DNA from: Deltaproteobacteria bacterium | GTDB lineage: Bacteria; Desulfobacterota; Desulfobacteria; Desulfobacterales; ETH-SRB1 | Direction: 5' to 3' | Length of the DNA stretch: 6,684 bases | NCBI GenBank assembly: GCA_030262795.1 | Contig: JAJSZO010000143.1 | Span: forward strand, 1 to 6,684 | In this document: piece by piece, positions 1 to 5,337 of the stretch | Layout: each line of letters begins with the position of its first letter | How positions within the stretch are numbered: the first letter of the stretch is position 1 | Made by a program: the position numbers and the translations under genes | Notes under the pieces: model-generated | Told to the model about the DNA's origin: nothing | Database searches by the model: none | What the model saw: the letters and a program-made list of their open reading frames with translations, nothing else

Positions 1-627
1 CTTATGGCACAGATGGGCTCATTTGTTCCTGCAGAAACGGCCGCAATAAGTATAACAGATAGAATGTTTACTCGTATAGGAGCGCTTGACAATCTTTCTT
101 CAGGCCAGAGTACTTTCATGGTAGAGATGGAGGAAACAGCCAATATCTTGAACAATGCAACTGAACAAAGTCTTGTTATCATGGATGAGATCGGCAGGGG
201 TACAAGCACCTTTGACGGTTTAAGCTTGGCCTGGGCAGTAGCAGAATACCTGCATGATTTAAATCAAAAAGGAGTTAAAACTCTATTTGCAACCCATTAC
301 CATGAACTGATTGATCTGGCACAAAAAAAACATAGAATAAAAAATTATAATATTGCTGTAAAGGAATGGAATGATGAAATAATTTTTTTGAGAAAGCTGG
401 TTGAAGGTGGTACAAACCGAAGTTACGGTATTCAGGTTGCGCGTCTTGCAGGTATCCCCGAACATGTTATAAAGCGTGCGAAAAAAATTCTTTATAATAT
501 AGAAAACAGGGAAAATAAATTAAACACCTCCTCCTTCCGGCCAAAGAAACAGCGGGCACGTAGTATGAAGGACGATCATGATTCATCTAAAAATAAGCAT
601 GTACAGCTAAATCTATTTAATCCCTGA
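1..627 (+). CDS. mutS: DNA mismatch repair protein MutS, C-terminal part (5' end outside window)
   Basis: MutS recognises base mismatches and small loops, then uses ATP to recruit MutL. Only the last 208 or so codons are here; the frame is already open at base 1 (Leu, then MAQMGSFVPA, the stretch that normally follows the Walker A loop). Numbering from the Met at base 4, I see the ABC signature region LSSGQSTFMVEM (31-42), the Walker B and D-loop block VIMDEIGRGTSTFDG (58-72, with Asp61 and Glu62), and the H-loop motif ATHYHEL (96-102). The helix-turn-helix dimerisation region follows (about 139-165). A polar, basic linker leads to a C-terminal QLNLF (201-205), matching the consensus by which MutS binds the DnaN sliding clamp. 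The mismatch-binding, connector and Walker A segments lie upstream and cannot be assessed. The amidase gene begins 14 nt after the stop, which suggests one transcript. The call is very secure. Confidence 0.97.
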   Translation, partial: LMAQMGSFVPAETAAISITDRMFTRIGALDNLSSGQSTFMVEMEETANILNNATEQSLVIMDEIGRGTSTFDGLSLAWAVAEYLHDLNQKGVKTLFATHYHELIDLAQKKHRIKNYNIAVKEWNDEIIFLRKLVEGGTNRSYGIQVARLAGIPEHVIKRAKKILYNIENRENKLNTSSFRPKKQRARSMKDDHDSSKNKHVQLNLFNP

Positions 628-641
628 ACCCTGTTTTACTT

Positions 642-2258
642 ATGCTGAATAAAAAAACCATATTATTTAGTTTGCTTATCTGTTGCTATGCTCTTGCGAT
701 CTTATGGCCCTGCGAGTCATTTGCGATTACAGCAAAAGATAAATATTTTAAAGCCGAAGCCTGTTATAAAAAACTTCGCAATAACTCCAATAAACAAAAA
801 TACAGACATAATTGGCTGCTGTGCATTAAGAAGTTCCAGGCGGTTTACAAGCATGATCCAAAAAGTCTCTGGGCAGCGGCCGGCTTGTATATGTCAGGGG
901 AGCTTTATGGTAAACTATACAAATTTTCATCAAGGGAGTCAGACAGGAAGGAAGTCATTGATATTTTTGAGCGCATAGTAAAGCAGTTCCCAAAAAGCAA
1001 ATACAAGGGTAAGGCTATAAAAAAAATTCGTGTTTTTTCAGAAAAAGAAAGAAAGAAAATCTCAAAAAAAATAAAAGTATCTATTAAAAAGAAATCACTT
1101 GCTGAGAAAAAAAAAGTTAGAAAAAATATTAAGCCATCCAAAACAAATAAAATCGTTACTGTAACCAGCCTTAGATACTGGTCCAATCCAAGCTATACGC
1201 GAGTGGTTATTGATGCGGACAGAGATACAACATATAATCACAGACTGCTGAAAAAAGACCCTTTAATTCACAAACCTGAAAGACTTTGTGTTGATTTGCA
1301 TAACAGCAGACTTGGAAATGGTCTGATAAAGAAGATTCCGATAAATGATGATTTGCTGAGTAATGCAAGAGCCGGTCAGTTTAAAGCTGATATGGTTCGA
1401 GTCGTAATTGATATAACGTCTTTTAAAACTTATAAAATTTTTTCACTTAAAAACCCATTCAGAATTGTCATTGATGTTTGGGGAACGGAATCAAAGAAAA
1501 AACCATCAAAATTAAAGACCAAAAAAAAAGACGAGAAGTTTACAACAAGTGCGTTAGCAAAACAGCTTGCCCTTGGCGTTAATTGTATAGTTATAGATCC
1601 AGGTCATGGAGGGCGTGATAGAGGGGCCCCAGGGTATCTTAAAGGCGTTTATGAAAAAGATATTGTTCTCAAGATTGCTAAAAAACTTGCAAAGAAAATC
1701 CGCAATGAGCTGCAATGTGAAGTAGTTCTCACCAGAACTCGTGATCGTTATTTAACCTTGGAAGAAAGGACAGCTATTGCAAACACAAAAAACGCAGACC
1801 TTTTTATATCAATACATACAAATGCTGCGAGAAACAGGAAGGCATTCGGAATTGAGACTTATTTTCTTAATCTTGCCACAGATGATGAGTCTATTCTCGT
1901 AGCTGCACGTGAAAATGCCACATCAACTAAAAATATAAGCGATCTTCAGACAATCTTGACCGACCTGATGCAGAATGCAAAAATAAATGAATCAAGCCGT
2001 CTTGCCGGCCATGTCCAGACAGCTTTGTGTAAACATCTAAAGAAAAATAAATATGGTAGAATTAATAATAAAGGAGTTAAACAGGCGCCGTTTTATGTCC
2101 TTCTCGGAGCTCAAATGCCCGCCATTCTGATAGAAACGTCATTTATAAGTAATCCAAAAGAATGTAAAAGATTAATAACTCCAAAATATCAGGAACGATT
2201 GTGTGAAGCCATAGTTAATGGTATTAAAAAATACATTAAGGAAACAAGTCCAACCTAA
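642..2258 (+). CDS. amiC: Periplasmic N-acetylmuramoyl-L-alanine amidase (AmiC type, TPR-AMIN-Amidase_3)
   Basis: This zinc amidase cuts the bond between N-acetylmuramic acid and L-alanine in peptidoglycan, usually to separate daughter cells. The 538-residue protein starts with a signal peptide (Lys4-Lys5, a hydrophobic core, likely cleavage after SFA at 28). Residues 30-130 look like helical TPR repeats, followed by a lysine-rich linker (134-170). An AMIN domain (about 171-281), which targets septal wall or envelope sites, comes next, then a second Lys-rich linker (284-298) and Amidase_3 (about 315-533). Catalytic residues are present: zinc ligands His322 (DPGHGG), Glu338 (YEKD) and His392 (SIHTNA), and the catalytic Glu498 (ILIETSFISN). 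The insert at about 425-456 sits where AmiB and AmiC carry the autoinhibitory helix released by EnvC-like activators, so similar control is inferred. The ATG is the first canonical in-frame start after an in-frame stop at 618-620, and the signal peptide supports it. No clear Shine-Dalgarno precedes it, so coupling to mutS, which ends 14 nt upstream, is likely. Confidence 0.93.
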   Translation: MLNKKTILFSLLICCYALAILWPCESFAITAKDKYFKAEACYKKLRNNSNKQKYRHNWLLCIKKFQAVYKHDPKSLWAAAGLYMSGELYGKLYKFSSRESDRKEVIDIFERIVKQFPKSKYKGKAIKKIRVFSEKERKKISKKIKVSIKKKSLAEKKKVRKNIKPSKTNKIVTVTSLRYWSNPSYTRVVIDADRDTTYNHRLLKKDPLIHKPERLCVDLHNSRLGNGLIKKIPINDDLLSNARAGQFKADMVRVVIDITSFKTYKIFSLKNPFRIVIDVWGTESKKKPSKLKTKKKDEKFTTSALAKQLALGVNCIVIDPGHGGRDRGAPGYLKGVYEKDIVLKIAKKLAKKIRNELQCEVVLTRTRDRYLTLEERTAIANTKNADLFISIHTNAARNRKAFGIETYFLNLATDDESILVAARENATSTKNISDLQTILTDLMQNAKINESSRLAGHVQTALCKHLKKNKYGRINNKGVKQAPFYVLLGAQMPAILIETSFISNPKECKRLITPKYQERLCEAIVNGIKKYIKETSPT

Positions 2259-2278
2259 GAATGCAAGAAGGCAGAAAT

Positions 2279-2284
2279 AAAGGA
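2279..2284 (+). promoter_or_regulatory. Ribosome binding site of the small membrane protein gene
   Basis: AAGGAT lies 7 nt before the ATG at 2292, a normal Shine-Dalgarno match and spacing. It is one of the two well-placed ribosome binding sites in the window and supports this short gene being translated on its own. Confidence 0.6.
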
Positions 2285-2291
2285 TAGAGAT

Positions 2292-2522
2292 ATGGCAAAA
2301 AATAAAAATATTCATATTGTCTGGGGAGTTGCACTGATCCTGGCAGGGATCGGCGTATTTTTCAGGATACCCCAGGTAATACCGGAAATTCAAAAGATCG
2401 AACATTTTTCTTCAGCTATTTTTTTTATACGTTTTTGTTTTTACTTTTTAGGCATTCTGCTTATAGGTGGCGGAGCAAAAAAGATTTATGATAACTATCG
2501 GAAATCGTCTGATAATAATTAG
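2292..2522 (+). CDS. Small two-helix inner membrane protein of unknown function
   Basis: I do not recognise this 76-residue protein. It has two hydrophobic segments, about residues 8-24 (containing WGVALILAGIGVFF) and about 42-60 (containing FYFLGILLIGG). A short, mildly charged loop with two prolines (Pro27, Pro31) joins them. The termini are polar and basic (Lys3, Lys5; Lys63, Lys64, Arg70, Lys71), so by the positive-inside rule both ends should face the cytoplasm. Glycines in both helices (Gly12, 19, 21; 54, 59-61) could allow close helix packing. A good Shine-Dalgarno sequence, the same strand as its neighbours, and its place 33 nt after the amidase and 54 nt before the ATPase argue that it is a real gene. 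An accessory role at the membrane for either neighbour is possible but only inferred from position. Confidence 0.75.
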   Translation: MAKNKNIHIVWGVALILAGIGVFFRIPQVIPEIQKIEHFSSAIFFIRFCFYFLGILLIGGGAKKIYDNYRKSSDNN

Positions 2523-2539
2523 GAACGTGGACGAAATAA

Positions 2540-2561
2540 CTTCCTTATCAAGGTCAGGAAG
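2540..2561 (+). promoter_or_regulatory. Possible hairpin over the Shine-Dalgarno sequence of the ATPase gene
   Basis: CTTCCT (2540-2545) and AGGAAG (2556-2561) are perfect reverse complements separated by 10 nt. The right arm is the only Shine-Dalgarno-like sequence before the ATG at 2577, although the 15 nt spacing is long. A competing smaller hairpin pairs CCTT (2543-2546) with AAGG (2550-2553) and would leave the AGGAAG free. Two mutually exclusive folds around a ribosome binding site could control translation. A six-pair stem is short and can occur by chance. Confidence 0.35.
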
Positions 2562-2576
2562 GTCTGCATAAAATAA

Positions 2577-4814
2577 ATGAATAAACAAGTGTCAAATAAA
2601 AACACGGTTTCTTCGCAGAAAACCAGCCTGAAAGCTACCATAAGAGATCAATCAGGAGGTGGCAAAGTCAGGATAGGCGAGCTTCTGAGTAAAGAGGGAT
2701 ATATTACAAGTACTCAGTTAAAGAAAGCACTAGATTATCAGAAAACAAATCCGCTAAGGCTGGGCAGCATACTCATCAGGCTTGGCTACATAGATGAAGA
2801 AAGTATAGTAAATGTACTGAGCCGCATTTATAATTACCCTGCTGTAATAATATCAAAAACTCCTCCGAATTCAAAGGCTCTCAAGATTATATCTTACGAA
2901 ATCGCTAAGAAATATATGGTTTTCCCTTTAAAATTCGAAGGAGAAAATCTTGTAGTTACTATGTCAGAGCCTACTGATGTGACTGCTGTTGAAAGTTTGC
3001 AAAAAGAGATTCAGCGAGGCTTAAAGGTATGTGTATCTTCTGAACGGGATATAGCCGAAGCTTACAGAAAATATTACAAAATAAGTGATGAAGAATATAA
3101 TAAATATAGCTTTAAAGAAAAAGAAGAGGAAGAGGAAGAAGATGTTCCGCTTACTGTTGTTGATGATTTTGGTTCTCTTGTTTCAGAAGCTGCAGGTGAA
3201 ATTGAGATGCAGAGCATTCAGGAAGAAAATGCCGAAATGGATCAATACCTTGCTTCTGATGCTCCAATTATCAAACTTGTTAACGGCATTCTTATAAAAG
3301 CTATAAACGGAGGTATCAGTGATATACATATTGAGCCTTTCGATAAGGCATTGCAGGTCAGATACAGACTGGACGGCGCTCTCTACAAATCTATGAATCT
3401 GCCTCCCGGTATTAAAAACGCCTTAACCTCAAGGCTGAAAATTCTATCCGGTCTGGATATTGCCGAGCGTCGTGTGCCGCAGGACGGCAGAATCAAAATG
3501 CGTCTCGGCAAAAAAAAGACAGTTGATTTCAGGGTCTCAACTCTGCCGACTCTTTTTGGCGAAAGCATTGTCATGCGTATTCTTGATCAAAGCGCACTCG
3601 GTGTAGACCTGACTAAAATGGGATTCGAGCAAAGAACATATGAAACGCTTAATAGATGTGTTACACTACCCTATGGTCTTGTTCTTGTAACCGGTCCGAC
3701 AGGCAGCGGCAAAACAACTACACTGTACTCTGTTCTTAACAAACTTAATACGGAAGATACAAAAATACTCACCGCCGAAGATCCGGTTGAATTCAACTTC
3801 AGGGGAATAAACCAGGTAAATGTTAAAGATGAAATAGGAATGACTTTTGCTGCTGCTCTTAAATCATTTTTGCGACAGGATCCGGATATTATAATGGTAG
3901 GTGAAATTCGTGATCTGGGAACAGCAGAAATTGCTATAAAAGCAGCTATGACCGGGCATCTGGTTTTCAGCACCCTTCATACTAATGACTGTCCATCAAC
4001 AATAGGACGTCTTGTAGATATAGGCATACCATCTTACATGATATCTGCTGCCGTAACAATGGTATTATCACAGCGACTATGCAGAAGGCTTTGCATAAAA
4101 TGTAAGGCTTTGGTCAATAAAACCGACCCGGATAAATTGGAGAGTATGGGGTTTTCCAAAGAGGAAATTCCGGACTTGAAAATTTATGGAACAAAAGGTT
4201 GTCCGACTTGCATGGGGAGCGGCTATAAAGGCAGAGTCGGCTTGTATGAGCTGATGGAAGTAACCGAGGAAGTTGCTAAAGTAATAACTGCCAATGTTCC
4301 TGAGGAGCAACTTAGAAGGACAGCCATACAGGAAGGTATGGTTACTTTGAGGGACTCCGGTCTCGTTAAAATCAGAGAGGGAATAACCTCTATTAATGAA
4401 ATTCTAAAACGAACAACTATAACCAAAGAGGCTCTGCCGGCATATCTTGTAAATCCTGATGTGGAAAGATATGAAGACAAGGATGTTATTGTTCGTGAAG
4501 GTAATAAGGATATAGATTTTTTCAAGCTTATACAGGGGGCTTTAATTGTTGTTAAGGGACGCAAAAAAATAGCTGAAATTGTGCAGCCCGGTGAATACTT
4601 TGGAGAAATGACAGCTATAACCGGAGAACCTCGATCCGCCAGCATTATTTCAAAGGGAAGGTCTATTATAAAACGATTCCCCGGGGATAAGATCTATGAA
4701 CTAATTGAGAAATATCCTGATGTCTCCAAACATCTATTTGAGGTAATTGCCGATCGACTTAATCAAGCTGATAAAATTATTGTTAAGTTGATTAATGAAA
4801 GGAAGCAGACATAA
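2577..4814 (+). CDS. pilB: PilB/GspE-type secretion ATPase with N-terminal MshEN and C-terminal cyclic nucleotide-binding domains
   Basis: The core is a hexameric cytoplasmic ATPase that powers type IV pilus extension or type II secretion. At 745 residues it is far longer than the usual 500-570. Domains in order are MshEN (about 30-165), with two tandem c-di-GMP-type motifs at 32-55 and 61-84; an acidic linker (180-189); the ATPase N2 domain (about 215-340); and the RecA-like core. The core has Walker A GPTGSGKT (373-380), the Asp box TAEDPVEF (399-406), Walker B with Glu443 (VGEIRD), and the His box with His468 (STLHTND). A zinc site follows (Cys506, Cys509, Cys542, Cys545). After the normal end at about 612, residues 618-740 form a Crp-like cyclic nucleotide-binding domain; its phosphate-binding cassette includes Phe675-Gly676-Glu677 and Arg686-Ser687-Ala688. 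ERRVPQDGRIK and PTLFGE favour PilB over GspE, but no pilus genes are in view, so the machine served is unproven. An in-frame TAA directly before the ATG fixes the earliest start. Confidence 0.9.
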   Translation: MNKQVSNKNTVSSQKTSLKATIRDQSGGGKVRIGELLSKEGYITSTQLKKALDYQKTNPLRLGSILIRLGYIDEESIVNVLSRIYNYPAVIISKTPPNSKALKIISYEIAKKYMVFPLKFEGENLVVTMSEPTDVTAVESLQKEIQRGLKVCVSSERDIAEAYRKYYKISDEEYNKYSFKEKEEEEEEDVPLTVVDDFGSLVSEAAGEIEMQSIQEENAEMDQYLASDAPIIKLVNGILIKAINGGISDIHIEPFDKALQVRYRLDGALYKSMNLPPGIKNALTSRLKILSGLDIAERRVPQDGRIKMRLGKKKTVDFRVSTLPTLFGESIVMRILDQSALGVDLTKMGFEQRTYETLNRCVTLPYGLVLVTGPTGSGKTTTLYSVLNKLNTEDTKILTAEDPVEFNFRGINQVNVKDEIGMTFAAALKSFLRQDPDIIMVGEIRDLGTAEIAIKAAMTGHLVFSTLHTNDCPSTIGRLVDIGIPSYMISAAVTMVLSQRLCRRLCIKCKALVNKTDPDKLESMGFSKEEIPDLKIYGTKGCPTCMGSGYKGRVGLYELMEVTEEVAKVITANVPEEQLRRTAIQEGMVTLRDSGLVKIREGITSINEILKRTTITKEALPAYLVNPDVERYEDKDVIVREGNKDIDFFKLIQGALIVVKGRKKIAEIVQPGEYFGEMTAITGEPRSASIISKGRSIIKRFPGDKIYELIEKYPDVSKHLFEVIADRLNQADKIIVKLINERKQT

Positions 4815-4819
4815 TTAAA

Positions 4820-5293
4820 ATGCGAACAGGTATTGGATATGATGTACATAAACTGGTTTCCGGTCGAAAACTGGTTCTTGGAGGGGTCATTATACCATTT
4901 GAAAAGGGTTTGTTGGGTCATTCAGATGCAGATGTGCTTGTTCATGCCTTGTGTGACGCCCTTCTCGGCGCAGCAGGACTAGGAGATATCGGTCAGCATT
5001 TTCCAAATAACGATCTTGAATTCAAAGACATTTACAGCATAAAACTTCTTGTAAAAACCTGCGAAATAATCAGAAAAAAAGGTTTTAAAATAAATAACAT
5101 AGATTCTACGATTTTTGCACAGGAACCAAAACTTTATCCTTATAATGAAGCCATGAAAAAAAACATAGCTAAAGCGATAAATGTTGAACCCGGCCGAATC
5201 AATATCAAAGCCACCACAACTGAAGGCCTCGGCATGATCGGGGAAGGAGATGGGATTGGAGCCATGTGTATAGCTTTAATTTCAGGGGATTAA
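4820..5293 (+). CDS. ispF: 2-C-methyl-D-erythritol 2,4-cyclodiphosphate synthase
   Basis: IspF converts CDP-methylerythritol 2-phosphate to methylerythritol 2,4-cyclodiphosphate, releasing CMP, in the MEP route to isopentenyl diphosphate. It acts as a cytoplasmic homotrimer. The 157 residues match the family's usual length. The zinc ligands Asp8 and His10 (GIGYDVH) and His42 are present, as is the catalytic loop GHSDAD (33-38). The C-terminal signature TTTEGLGMIGEGDGIGA (132-148) includes Thr133 and Glu135, which bind nucleotide phosphate and the second metal. The ATG follows the ATPase stop by only 5 nt. The nearest Shine-Dalgarno-like string (AAGGAAG, 4799-4805) is too far upstream to be ideal, so translational coupling is likely. 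No ispD is in view; in many bacteria ispD lies beside or is fused to ispF. The last three codons and stop (5282-5293) resemble the G-rich repeat that follows, so the repeat may have shaped the C-terminus. Confidence 0.96.
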   Translation: MRTGIGYDVHKLVSGRKLVLGGVIIPFEKGLLGHSDADVLVHALCDALLGAAGLGDIGQHFPNNDLEFKDIYSIKLLVKTCEIIRKKGFKINNIDSTIFAQEPKLYPYNEAMKKNIAKAINVEPGRINIKATTTEGLGMIGEGDGIGAMCIALISGD

Positions 5294-5296
5294 AGG

Positions 5297-5333
5297 CAGG
5301 GATCAGGGATTAGGGGGTCAGGGATTAGGGGAA
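5297..5333 (+). repeat. G-rich heptanucleotide tandem repeat, possible G-quadruplex
   Basis: Five imperfect units of consensus YAGGGAT run in tandem: CAGGGAT (5297-5303), CAGGGAT (5304-5310), TAGGGGGT (5311-5318), CAGGGAT (5319-5325) and TAGGGGAA (5326-5333). TCAGGGATTAGGG recurs exactly at 5303-5315 and 5318-5330. There are five G-runs of three or more (5299-5301, 5306-5308, 5313-5317, 5321-5323, 5328-5331) with 3-4 nt loops, which meets the usual G-quadruplex pattern on the coding strand. A diverged copy (TCAGGGGATTAA, 5282-5293) forms the end of ispF. The array fills nearly the whole gap between ispF and cysS. Confidence 0.8.
5327..5331 (+). promoter_or_regulatory. Ribosome binding site of cysS, inside the G-rich repeat
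   Basis: AGGGG sits 6 nt before the ATG at 5338, which is correct Shine-Dalgarno spacing. It is part of the last repeat unit and the fifth G-run, so any G-quadruplex that used this run would hide the site from ribosomes. With five runs available, a fold using the first four would leave it exposed. Confidence 0.55.
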
Positions 5334-5337
5334 TTAT

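Noticed and set aside
688..978. 96-codon + strand open frame in another frame inside the amidase gene
   Set aside because: It overlaps the signal peptide and TPR-like part of the amidase, has no plausible start signal, and its product resembles no known protein.
2172..2405. 77-codon minus-strand open frame across the amidase 3' end and the small membrane protein gene
   Set aside because: The + strand small gene has a good ribosome binding site, sensible topology and fitting context. The antisense frame has none of these and its hydrophobicity comes from AT-rich composition.
2400..2430. T-rich stretch that could look like a terminator tail
   Set aside because: It lies inside the small membrane protein gene, encodes Phe-rich helix residues, and has no stable GC hairpin directly before it.
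2523..2576. Possible promoter before the ATPase gene (CATAAAAT near 2567)
   Set aside because: It only loosely resembles a -10 box, has no -35 partner at proper spacing, and lies almost on the start codon.
3671..3973. 100-codon open frame on the minus strand opposite the Walker A region of the ATPase
   Set aside because: It is the antisense shadow of a strongly conserved coding region; its apparent LPLPVGPVTRTRP end is simply the reverse reading of the Walker A segment. No ribosome binding site or independent domain is visible.
4223..4645. 140-codon open frame on the minus strand opposite the C-terminal part of the ATPase
   Set aside because: The + strand frame here encodes recognisable ATPase and cNMP-binding domains. 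The antisense product has no recognisable motif and depends on the codon bias of the real gene.
5294..5337. T-box or other known riboswitch before cysS
   Set aside because: The gap is only 44 nt and mostly G-rich repeat, far too short for a T-box, and no specifier or antiterminator elements are present.
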